NCBI GenBank assembly: GCA_964389755.1
Contig: CAYMEW010000054.1
Span: 1-16,610 of the forward strand
Direction: 5' to 3'
DNA from: JBBSUQ01 sp964389755
Lineage (GTDB): Bacteria; Bacteroidota; Bacteroidia; Flavobacteriales_D; Crocinitomicaceae
DNA: 16,610 bases
Shown here: piece after piece, positions 1 through 6,040 of the stretch
Layout of the letters: each line of letters opens with the position of its first letter
How positions within the stretch are numbered: the first letter of the stretch is position 1
Notes under the pieces: generated by a model
Databases searched by the model: none
Told to the model about the DNA's origin: nothing
Seen by the model: only the letters and a program-made list of their open reading frames with translations
Made by a program: the position numbers and the translations under genes

Positions 1-2
1 AA

Positions 3-269
3 CTCATCAAAAGAGGCTTTGACCTGAACTCCGTTACCGGAGTAGAAATTCAGGGAACGCGTTACCGTTTGAGGTGCTATCACTTCTCCTACACCCTTTC
101 GCCGGATGGTATTTTGCATGTCACAAGACACATGAAAGTGCAGGAGAACCGACCGGGCTTTTACGAGCGTTATGTCTGCGATCCGGTGCTCGGTGTATCC
201 AGACCAGAATCCTCACTGAGTCGCAGGGAAAGGAGGCAGCAAGAACGAAAGTTCAGGCAGCGAGAATAG
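3..269 (+). CDS. 3' end of an unidentified gene (partial)
   Basis: This reading frame is open from the first bases of the window to a TAG stop at 267-269, giving 88 residues of a protein whose start lies upstream. The visible part begins LIKRGFDLNSVTGVEIQGTR and looks like a small beta-rich domain (alternating hydrophobic residues in RYRLRCYHFSYTL and GILHVTRHMKV). It then ends in a very basic, charged tail (SRRERRQQERKFRQRE). I do not recognise the family. The overlapping frame that starts at 74 is closed upstream by a TGA at 20-22, so it is less likely to be the gene. There is no membrane segment or signal in the part that can be seen. The next gene has its own promoter, so the two are probably not one transcription unit. 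Confidence 0.55.
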   Translation, partial: LIKRGFDLNSVTGVEIQGTRYRLRCYHFSYTLSPDGILHVTRHMKVQENRPGFYERYVCDPVLGVSRPESSLSRRERRQQERKFRQRE

Positions 270-369
270 CCGTTTTTAACCGCTATTCCCACTACAGCGA
301 GGTTCGAATGATTCAGAATAAACCATTTTTAATGGTGCGGGAGATCTGCAATATACGTTACATGCCGTA

Positions 370-400
370 TTGAAGCAACTCCGTTTCGACAATAGCTTTG
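370..400 (+). promoter_or_regulatory. Bacteroidota-type promoter for the secreted protein gene
   Basis: TTG at 370-372, a 20-base spacer, and TAGCTTTG at 393-400 match the Bacteroidota consensus (TTTG/TTG then TAnnTTTG). Transcription would begin near 405-407, only about 8-10 bases before the ATG at 415. This decides the start codon: the in-frame TTG at 370 is inside the -33 element and cannot be translated from this promoter. Confidence 0.6.
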
Positions 401-414
401 CTACAAAAAAAGCG

Positions 415-2136
415 ATGAAAACAAAATTACTTACCTGGTGCTTCGTGCTGATAACGCTTGGAACCACCTACTCACAGACAAATTACATCTCGAAAGAGAC
501 GATCCATCAGATTTCGAATAAGGCCGAACGTGGCTACCTGGGCAAGGTCGAAACGAACGATAAAACCCGCGAGATCAAACTGTACTTCGTCACAAAAGTA
601 AAGTCGAAAAAGATCAAAGTCGAAACCTATGTATTCGATTACGACCTGAACTTCGTTTCCACATTTAAAGAAGAGTTCGAAAACGGCAAAGAGGTCAAGG
701 CAAAATTTTCCTGGTTCAACTTCCGCAACTCGGATTACGAAACCTATTACGGTGTTACCGCCGACCCGAACCTGACAGGCACACTTGTTTTTCGCCAGAA
801 ACAGATCACTTCCTATTTCTCCTGGTTTACAGGAGGATATAAAACCTCGATCAAAACGCTCGACAAGATGAAGCCGAAAGGGGACGACGGGAAAAAGTAT
901 CGCTATGTGACGCACTTCGATAATAACCAAACAGGAGAAGTACTGGCTATCGTAACTCCCAAAGACAACCGTGACTTTGACCGGGCCAACACCGAGTACA
1001 GTATTATGCGCGTGGACGCAGACCTGAATATTAAGAGCAATGAGAAAATTCCTTTCACACATCCGCAGTACCTGATCTACCAGGGACCCGTACAACAGGA
1101 AGGTTACTCAGCCGACGGTTTATACGACGGTGACTACGTCATGGTATTTGCGCCTATGAGCATGAGCGGTATCAAAAACGAAGATCCGAACGGAACGAAT
1201 TACACCTATGTGCGCATCACACAGGATGGAAAAGTAAAGGAGATCACCCAATTTGAAACCAAAGCAACAAAGTGGCGCATCGAAGGAATTTACGAAACGA
1301 ACGGTACCGTCTATGCCTATGGACCGGGGAAAAGGATGAAAAATCCGAAGGACGGTTACGGAAACTACAAAGTCTATGATCCGAATGGCATGGAAAAAGG
1401 ATTCGACAATTTCCAGATGGCGGCGTTCAAAAACGGGAAAGTCGTATTTATCAATGCTCCGAACATCGACGAAATGGAAGGTAAAACCGTGGCTCCGGAA
1501 GGACAGAAAAAAGCGAAGCACTATGACGGCGGACGCATCAAAGTAACCGGGATCACTTCCTGCCCCAATGGTGATTTACTCGTTCAGGCGCAAATGGCCA
1601 ATGTGAATTTCGTAAGTAAAGAAACGATCTTTAAAGACTTTATGGTATTCCAGTTTTCCGGCTCCGGCGAATTAAAACGATTATTCAGCATCGATTCACC
1701 GGCCAAATCCGGACTCGTCGCAGCTACCGATCCGCTCGCATCACCGGCGGCATACGTTTCCGAAACACAGATCATCCCGGGTAATGATCCCGATTATGTG
1801 TACTGGATGACGGGGCTCGTAACACGGGTAGATGTGGTTGAAAGCAAAGATTACGAATACTTCGGATACGTGGAAGTTACCCGCACTTACACACCACGCG
1901 AACAACTGATCATTTCGCGCATCAACCTGAAAACAGGAACCATGGAACCCGTGGCAGCGGCAGGCGACGGGCAAAAGGGAAATAAAGAGTTCTTTCTCAT
2001 GCCAAATAACCGTTACACAACCTTTAATAACGGAACACGCATGCTGATTCTGGGAGAAGACAGGAGTTCGTTCAGCCTTTTCGGAAAAGGTAACAACTAT
2101 ATCTACCTCGGCTCACTCGACTTTAAACAAATGTAA
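415..2136 (+). CDS. Secreted protein of unknown function
   Basis: The 573-residue product starts with a clear Sec signal peptide: K2 and K4, a hydrophobic core LLTWCFVLITLG, and a likely cleavage after TTYS20, leaving Gln21 at the mature N-terminus, which is common in Bacteroidota. There is no lipobox cysteine, no further membrane segment and no visible C-terminal sorting domain, so it is probably periplasmic or secreted. The mature part has many short beta-strand-like stretches (for example REIKLYFVTKV, KIKVETYVFDYDL, TYVRITQDGKVKEI, RIKVTGITSCPNGDLLVQAQ), suggesting an all-beta or propeller-like architecture, but I cannot name a family or find catalytic residues. The ATG at 415 is preferred over the in-frame TTG at 370 because the promoter overlaps the latter and because the signal peptide begins exactly at 415. 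It is followed by its own terminator. Confidence 0.85.
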   Translation: MKTKLLTWCFVLITLGTTYSQTNYISKETIHQISNKAERGYLGKVETNDKTREIKLYFVTKVKSKKIKVETYVFDYDLNFVSTFKEEFENGKEVKAKFSWFNFRNSDYETYYGVTADPNLTGTLVFRQKQITSYFSWFTGGYKTSIKTLDKMKPKGDDGKKYRYVTHFDNNQTGEVLAIVTPKDNRDFDRANTEYSIMRVDADLNIKSNEKIPFTHPQYLIYQGPVQQEGYSADGLYDGDYVMVFAPMSMSGIKNEDPNGTNYTYVRITQDGKVKEITQFETKATKWRIEGIYETNGTVYAYGPGKRMKNPKDGYGNYKVYDPNGMEKGFDNFQMAAFKNGKVVFINAPNIDEMEGKTVAPEGQKKAKHYDGGRIKVTGITSCPNGDLLVQAQMANVNFVSKETIFKDFMVFQFSGSGELKRLFSIDSPAKSGLVAATDPLASPAAYVSETQIIPGNDPDYVYWMTGLVTRVDVVESKDYEYFGYVEVTRTYTPREQLIISRINLKTGTMEPVAAAGDGQKGNKEFFLMPNNRYTTFNNGTRMLILGEDRSSFSLFGKGNNYIYLGSLDFKQM

Positions 2137-2153
2137 GGTCAAACGTCCTGAAG

Positions 2154-2190
2154 AAAGGTGACATTCCCCGGGATTGTCACCTTTTTTATT
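2154..2190 (+). terminator. Rho-independent terminator after the secreted protein gene
   Basis: AAAGGTGACA (2154-2163) pairs with TGTCACCTTT (2175-2184) around an 11-base loop containing CCCGGG. The downstream arm runs into six T residues (2182-2187). It lies 18 bases after the stop codon. Confidence 0.8.
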
Positions 2191-2223
2191 TTCAGTTCGT
2201 TTGCTGTTAATACATACTAAATA

Positions 2224-2254
2224 TTTTACTTTTCAGTAAATTAATTTACTTTTG
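2224..2254 (+). promoter_or_regulatory. Promoter with embedded 16-bp palindrome (putative operator) for the SPT-like gene
   Basis: TACTTTTG at 2247-2254 is an exact TAnnTTTG -7 element. The upstream TTTT around 2224-2227 is only a weak -33 match. AGTAAATTAATTTACT at 2235-2250 is a perfect 16-base palindrome whose right arm overlaps the -7 element. A further copy of the half-site (TTTACTTTT) begins at 2225, exactly 20 bases before the copy beginning at 2245. Palindrome plus repeated half-site on top of a core promoter is typical of a repressor operator; which regulator binds is unknown. Transcription would start near 2261, giving a leader of roughly 55 bases. Confidence 0.55.
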
Positions 2255-2314
2255 CACTCTGAAAACCCGCAAGGACAGTTCCTGTAAACCGTCGCCTGCG
2301 TTAATTAAACTTTT

Positions 2315-3595
2315 ATGGCTCAGGATATTTTTGATAAAATCAGAAAAAACAGAGGACCGATCGGTCAGTACTCCAAAGGTGTCCACGGATACTTTACCTT
2401 CCCGAAACTGGAAGGTGAACTCGGAAACAAAATGGTTTTCCGCGGAAAAGAGTGCCTGGTTTGGTCGATCAATAACTACCTCGGGCTCGCCAATCACCCG
2501 GAAGTACGTGAAGCCGACCGCAAAGCGGCCGAAGAATACGGCCTCGCCTACCCGATGGGCGCCCGAATGATGACGGGACAAACGATCGAGCACGAAAAAC
2601 TGGAAAACGAACTGGCCGATTTCATGGGCAAAGAAGATTCCATTCTCCTCAACTTCGGTTACCAGGGAATGGTTTCAGCAATCGATTGCCTCGTGGATCG
2701 CAACGATATTATTGTATACGATAGTGAATCTCACGCCTGCATCCTCGACGGAATGCGCCTGCACACCGGGAAACGCTTCGTATTTCAGCACAACGACATG
2801 GACAGCTTCGACAAGCAGATGAAGCATGCCACGAAACTGTCGCAACAAACCGGTGGAGGTATTCTCGTGATCACAGAAGGCGTTTTCGGAATGGCCGGAG
2901 ACCAGGGAAAACTCAAGGAGATCGTGGAATTCCGTAAATCCGGAAAATACAATTTCCGACTTTTCGTGGATGATGCGCACGGCTTCGGTACACTTGGCAA
3001 AACTGGTCAGGGTACCGGCGAAGAGCAGGGCGTACAATCCGAGATTGACATCTACTTCGGTACTTTTGCCAAATCCATGGCGTCGATCGGTGGTTTCCTC
3101 GCAGGTGAAGAAAGCATCGTGGAATTCTTCCGTTACAACATGCGTTCACAAATGTTTGCCAAAGCTCTCCCGATGACAATCACGATCGGTGCACGCAAAC
3201 GCCTCGAACTGCTTCGCACACGTCCCGAACTGAAGAACAAACTCGGTGAAATCGCTTCGGCACTGCAGGAAGGACTCAAAAAAGCCGGTTTTGACATCGG
3301 GAAAACGAATTCACCGGTTACTCCCGTGTTTATGAAGGGAAACCTGGCAGAAGCAACGAACCTGACCTTCGACCTGCGTGAGAATTACAACATCTTCTGT
3401 TCGATTGTGATCTACCCGGTAGTTCCGAAAGATACGATCATGCTCCGCCTGATCCCGACGGCTGCTCACACGCTTGATGATGTAAGCTATACGATCGAAA
3501 CCTTCAAAAAACTGAAGGAAAAACTCGATGCCGGTGCTTATAAGGCTGAAGAACTGGCTGCCGTTGAAACAGACGATAAGCGAAACCTGAAATAA
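2315..3595 (+). CDS. PLP-dependent acyltransferase, serine palmitoyltransferase / cysteate acyltransferase type
   Basis: This 426-residue soluble enzyme belongs to the alpha-oxoamine synthase family (fold type I, aminotransferase class I/II). The family joins an acyl thioester to an amino acid with loss of CO2. Expected active-site residues are present: H140 in SESHACILDG (stacks on the cofactor ring), D219 and H222 in VDDAHGFGTLG, and the PLP lysine K253 in GTFAKSMASIGGF. The TFxKSxASxGG context is that of serine palmitoyltransferase and differs from the TLGKAxG-like context of BioF and Kbl. In Bacteroidota this group makes 3-keto-sphinganine from serine and palmitoyl thioester, or the sulfonolipid precursor of capnine from cysteate; sequence alone does not decide between them. 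The length is normal for the family, with a slightly extended acidic C-terminus. No biotin or threonine-degradation genes are nearby. The gene stands alone between its own promoter and terminator. Confidence 0.9.
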   Translation: MAQDIFDKIRKNRGPIGQYSKGVHGYFTFPKLEGELGNKMVFRGKECLVWSINNYLGLANHPEVREADRKAAEEYGLAYPMGARMMTGQTIEHEKLENELADFMGKEDSILLNFGYQGMVSAIDCLVDRNDIIVYDSESHACILDGMRLHTGKRFVFQHNDMDSFDKQMKHATKLSQQTGGGILVITEGVFGMAGDQGKLKEIVEFRKSGKYNFRLFVDDAHGFGTLGKTGQGTGEEQGVQSEIDIYFGTFAKSMASIGGFLAGEESIVEFFRYNMRSQMFAKALPMTITIGARKRLELLRTRPELKNKLGEIASALQEGLKKAGFDIGKTNSPVTPVFMKGNLAEATNLTFDLRENYNIFCSIVIYPVVPKDTIMLRLIPTAAHTLDDVSYTIETFKKLKEKLDAGAYKAEELAAVETDDKRNLK

Positions 3596-3617
3596 TTCAT
3601 TTTCAAAATAAAAATAG

Positions 3618-3646
3618 AAACGCCCGTTTTTGCGGGCGTTTTTCGT
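3618..3646 (+). terminator. Rho-independent terminator after the SPT-like gene
   Basis: AAACGCCCG (3618-3626) pairs perfectly with CGGGCGTTT (3633-3641) around a six-base loop, and the right arm runs into a T tract ending at 3643. It begins 22 bases after the stop codon. Confidence 0.9.
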
Positions 3647-3685
3647 TTATAGCCGTTTCCGAACCGTTAAGATACTGGTATCATT

Positions 3686-3716
3686 TTTGGAGTTATCCCG
3701 GAAAATAGTAAGTTTG
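3686..3716 (+). promoter_or_regulatory. Bacteroidota-type promoter for the DUF4197 gene
   Basis: TTTG at 3686-3689, a 19-base spacer, and TAAGTTTG at 3709-3716 give a full consensus match. The start site would be near 3722, leaving a leader of about 15 bases before the ATG at 3737. Confidence 0.7.
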
Positions 3717-3736
3717 AAAACAATTATTGACATTCT

Positions 3737-4468
3737 ATGAAGAAATTTAGCGTTTCGATCGGCCTTTTAATCCTGGCAACCCTCCCTGCATGTGACGTGC
3801 TGGAATCTGCGGCAAATACCGTATCCACCAATACCACGCAACCCGCACTTACAAACGCGGAAGTCGTTTCCGGGCTCCGTGAAGCACTCGAAGTGGGAAT
3901 TCGGAATTCGGTAGACCTGACAGCCGTTACCAACGGATTCCTCGAAAATTCCGCCATCCGTTTGCCTTTCCCGCCCGATGCGGCCAAAGTGAAAGAAAAA
4001 GCCATCGACTGGGGACTGGAAGGACAGGTCGAAAAATTCGAGACGACGCTCAATCGTGCTGCAGAAGAAGCTGCCAAAGAAGCGCTGCCCATCTTTCTCA
4101 GCGCCATTCGAAACATGAGTATCCAGGACGGGTTTCAGATCCTCAACGGTGGAAACGGCGCAGCAACGAATTACCTGAAACAACAAACAACCCAACAACT
4201 CATAACGGCTTTTCGTCCGAAAGTAGATGAAGCCATCAACAAGGTTAAACTCACCGAATACTGGAACCCGATCATCACCAAATACAATTCGGCAATGACC
4301 TTTACCGGCGGTGAGAAGATCAACCCGGACTTAACGGAATACGTGACGCTCAAAGCCATCGACGGACTTTTCTACATGGTCGAAAAAGAAGAAAATAAAA
4401 TCCGCCAGGACCCGGCGGCACGCGTAACGGACATTCTCAAAAAGGTCTTCGGAAACGTCGGTCACTAA
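3737..4468 (+). CDS. DUF4197 lipoprotein
   Basis: The 243-residue protein has a lipoprotein signal peptide (MKKFSVSIGLLILATLPAC), with the lipidated cysteine at position 19 in an LPAC lipobox, so it should be anchored in the cell envelope. The rest matches the DUF4197 family as I know it: SGLREALEVGIRNSVDLTAVTNGFLENSAIRLPFP, the repeated alanine/glutamate helix NRAAEEAAKEALPIF, the INGGNGAATNYLK-like motif (here LNGGNGAATNYLKQQT) and the terminal DGLFYMVEKEENKIRQDPAARVTDILKKVFG. The family is mostly helical and widespread in Proteobacteria and Bacteroidota, and no function is established. A consensus promoter lies just upstream and a hairpin follows the stop, so it appears to be monocistronic. 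Confidence 0.93.
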   Translation: MKKFSVSIGLLILATLPACDVLESAANTVSTNTTQPALTNAEVVSGLREALEVGIRNSVDLTAVTNGFLENSAIRLPFPPDAAKVKEKAIDWGLEGQVEKFETTLNRAAEEAAKEALPIFLSAIRNMSIQDGFQILNGGNGAATNYLKQQTTQQLITAFRPKVDEAINKVKLTEYWNPIITKYNSAMTFTGGEKINPDLTEYVTLKAIDGLFYMVEKEENKIRQDPAARVTDILKKVFGNVGH

Positions 4469-4479
4469 CAATAATATTG

Positions 4480-4487
4480 TACCTTTG
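4480..4487 (+). promoter_or_regulatory. Candidate -7 element for the nucleoside phosphorylase gene
   Basis: TACCTTTG at 4480-4487 matches TAnnTTTG, in the short space between the DUF4197 stop and the phosphorylase start. No good TTG is seen at the expected upstream distance. Initiation would fall inside the hairpin at 4488-4513, so that hairpin would sit at the very 5' end of the mRNA. Confidence 0.35.
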
Positions 4488-4516
4488 AAAGGTGTTCCTC
4501 CGGGAGCACCTTTTTC
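4488..4516 (+). terminator. Terminator hairpin after DUF4197
   Basis: AAAGGTGTTC (4488-4497) pairs with GAGCACCTTT (4504-4513), with one T-G wobble, around the six-base loop CTCCGG, followed by a run of five T residues (4511-4515). It starts 19 bases after the DUF4197 stop and ends just before the phosphorylase start at 4537. Confidence 0.7.
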
Positions 4517-4536
4517 ATTTTACAAAAAACCGATCT

Positions 4537-5409
4537 ATGCAATTTCCGGCTTCCGAACTGGTACTCAACGCTAAAAACCGTGTCTATCACCTCGATATTG
4601 CACCCGGCGAACTCGCAACGGATATCCTGCTGGTTGGTGATCAGGATCGTGTGGCCCTGATTTCTGCATTCTTTGACGAAGTAGAATTCCGTTCCAAACA
4701 TCGGGAATTCGTTTCTGCAACCGGTACCTATCGCGGGAAACGGATCTCGGTACTTTCTACCGGTATCGGTACGGATAATATCGACATTGTCATCAACGAA
4801 CTGGACGCTCTCTTTAACATTGACCTCGAAAAACGCGAGGAAAAACCGGAAAAAACAAGCCTTAACCTCATCCGCATCGGCACCTGCGGCATCCTGCAAC
4901 CTGAAATTGCTGTGCACAGCTTCCTGCTTTCTTCCTATGCATTCGGGCTCGACAACGTTGCTCATTTTTACGAAACCGCCTTTGAAAAGGATGAACTGGA
5001 ACTGGCAGAAACGCTTCGTGAACATTTGGATCTCCCGGAAAATATTCGTCCGTACGCCGTAAAAGCATCGGAAGACCTTTTTCGAATATTATCCGGTGAA
5101 CAGACAAATCCCGGGATTACAGTAACGAGCAGCGGTTTTTACGGTCCGCAGGGACGACAGCTACGCCTTTCGAATACCACGCAGAACCTGAACGAAAAAC
5201 TGGGATCTTTCCGGGGTTCCAACGATTTGAAAGTACTGAACTTTGAAATGGAGAGCAGTGCCCTTTTTGCACTTGGGAAAGCGCTCGGACATTCCTGCAT
5301 AACCATTTGCCTAGGAGTGGCCAACCGCCCTAAAATGGAATTTTCAAAGGGTTATAACGACTCCATGACCGAACTCGCGCAATACGTACTTGATCGCATT
5401 GTGAACTAA
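4537..5409 (+). CDS. Nucleoside phosphorylase, uridine phosphorylase-like
   Basis: The 290-residue cytoplasmic enzyme belongs to the PNP/UDP phosphorylase family, which cleaves nucleosides with phosphate to base and ribose-1-phosphate. Visible motifs in order: G34-D-Q-D-R38 (phosphate-binding GDxxR), STGIGTDNIDIVINEL, R113 and T116 in IRIGTCG (phosphate and ribose), Q205-G-R207 in FYGPQGRQLR (equivalent to the uracil-recognising Gln/Arg pair of uridine phosphorylase), and E237-M-E239 in NFEMESSALF (ribose hydroxyl contact). The Gln/Arg pair favours pyrimidine over purine nucleosides; this is inference from the family. The ATG at 4537 is chosen over the in-frame GTG at 4492 because the extra residues would be encoded by the terminator hairpin. 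Its TAA directly abuts the stop codon of the convergent gene. Confidence 0.88.
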   Translation: MQFPASELVLNAKNRVYHLDIAPGELATDILLVGDQDRVALISAFFDEVEFRSKHREFVSATGTYRGKRISVLSTGIGTDNIDIVINELDALFNIDLEKREEKPEKTSLNLIRIGTCGILQPEIAVHSFLLSSYAFGLDNVAHFYETAFEKDELELAETLREHLDLPENIRPYAVKASEDLFRILSGEQTNPGITVTSSGFYGPQGRQLRLSNTTQNLNEKLGSFRGSNDLKVLNFEMESSALFALGKALGHSCITICLGVANRPKMEFSKGYNDSMTELAQYVLDRIVN

Positions 5410-5910
5410 TTAATGTCCGGGGACAGGCCGGTAGATCGTAAAATGCCCCTTCACGACCGTCGCAGGTCGAAACGTACCCAGCCCGACGCGTTTACCCGTT
5501 GATTCCGTATTTTGCTGCGCCAGTACGTAGGTTCCCTGTTCCGGAACTTCATATACGATAGCCGTGTGATGATACATCAGTTCGACATAGGTGGACGCAC
5601 CTTCCTTGTAACTCGTCTTCACCTTTTCAAACTGGATAATATCTCCGGGGAATACACATTCCGTCTCCGGATTTATGGCTCTACCGAAACGGAGTTGACC
5701 ATCCCAGGAAGCACCGGTCTCATTTAATACAAGCGCAGCTAAATCCCAACACTCTCCGCGTCCCACCTTCTTCCCCATCTGCTTTTCCGTAAGGTCGAGA
5801 ATTTGCCGGTTCAGTGACGGAATTTCATCACCGCAGTCGTTCGGATACCGAAAGGAAAGTCCTGTAAAGAGAACGAGTAAGACAACGATTGATTTTTTGA
5901 GACGCATCAT
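5410..5910 (-). CDS. Small exported protein with papain/NlpC-P60-like fold (BBC1/AIM3-type)
   Basis: The 166-residue product begins MMRLKKSIVVLLVLFTGLSF, a basic start followed by a hydrophobic stretch, so it is likely exported or membrane-anchored. The rest carries an NlpC/P60/CHAP-like cysteine hydrolase pattern: C54 in VGRGECWDLAALVLNE at a helix start, FPGDIIQF (residues 87-94), H115 in YHHTAIVYEV, and QQN at 132-134 as a possible third active-site position. The GECWDLA motif resembles the cysteine-proteinase-fold domain of fungal Bbc1/Aim3, which also occurs in bacteria; that assignment is from memory. The substrate is unknown. An upstream in-frame ATG at 5967 would add 19 residues that run over the candidate promoter, so one of the twin ATG codons at 5905-5910 is preferred. 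It converges with the phosphorylase gene with no intergenic base. Confidence 0.7.
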   Translation of the reverse strand: MMRLKKSIVVLLVLFTGLSFRYPNDCGDEIPSLNRQILDLTEKQMGKKVGRGECWDLAALVLNETGASWDGQLRFGRAINPETECVFPGDIIQFEKVKTSYKEGASTYVELMYHHTAIVYEVPEQGTYVLAQQNTESTGKRVGLGTFRPATVVKGHFTIYRPVPGH

Positions 5911-5939
5911 ATTATCAGGCTTTAACGCAAAAAACACCT

Positions 5940-5968
5940 CAAAAATTGCACCGTTATTAATGATCAAA
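5940..5968 (-). promoter_or_regulatory. Candidate promoter for the papain-fold protein gene
   Basis: Read on the minus strand: TTTG at 5968-5965, a 17-base spacer, then AATTTTTG at 5947-5940, one mismatch from TAnnTTTG. Transcription would begin near 5933, about 23 bases before the ATG at 5910. On the other strand, between here and the plus-strand gene at 6041, I see no good promoter match. Confidence 0.4.
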
Positions 5969-6040
5969 AATCGTGCTTACGAAACATGGCCGTTTCAATA
6001 AAAAACGTATTTTTAAATCTATAATTTAAACCTCTTGATC

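Noticed and set aside
264..336. Two small hairpins (GAATAGC/GCTATTC at 264-288 and ACCATT/AATGGT at 322-336) after the first gene
   Set aside because: Stems of 6-7 bp without a following T tract are too weak to call terminators.
370..414. In-frame TTG start that would extend the secreted protein by 15 residues
   Set aside because: It lies in the -33 element of a consensus promoter, and the signal peptide begins at the ATG at 415.
472..1095. 207-codon minus-strand frame inside the secreted protein gene
   Set aside because: It is antisense to a gene with signal peptide, promoter and terminator, and has no recognisable content.
2315..3595. Assignment as BioF or Kbl (glycine C-acetyltransferase)
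   Set aside because: The lysine motif TFAKSMASIGGF fits the serine palmitoyltransferase branch, and there are no biotin or threonine-dehydrogenase genes nearby.
4492..4536. In-frame GTG start extending the nucleoside phosphorylase by 15 residues
   Set aside because: The extension is encoded by the terminator hairpin and T tract and has no family similarity.
5911..5967. Upstream ATG for the papain-fold protein
   Set aside because: The extension overlaps a candidate promoter and would place 19 residues before a normal signal peptide.
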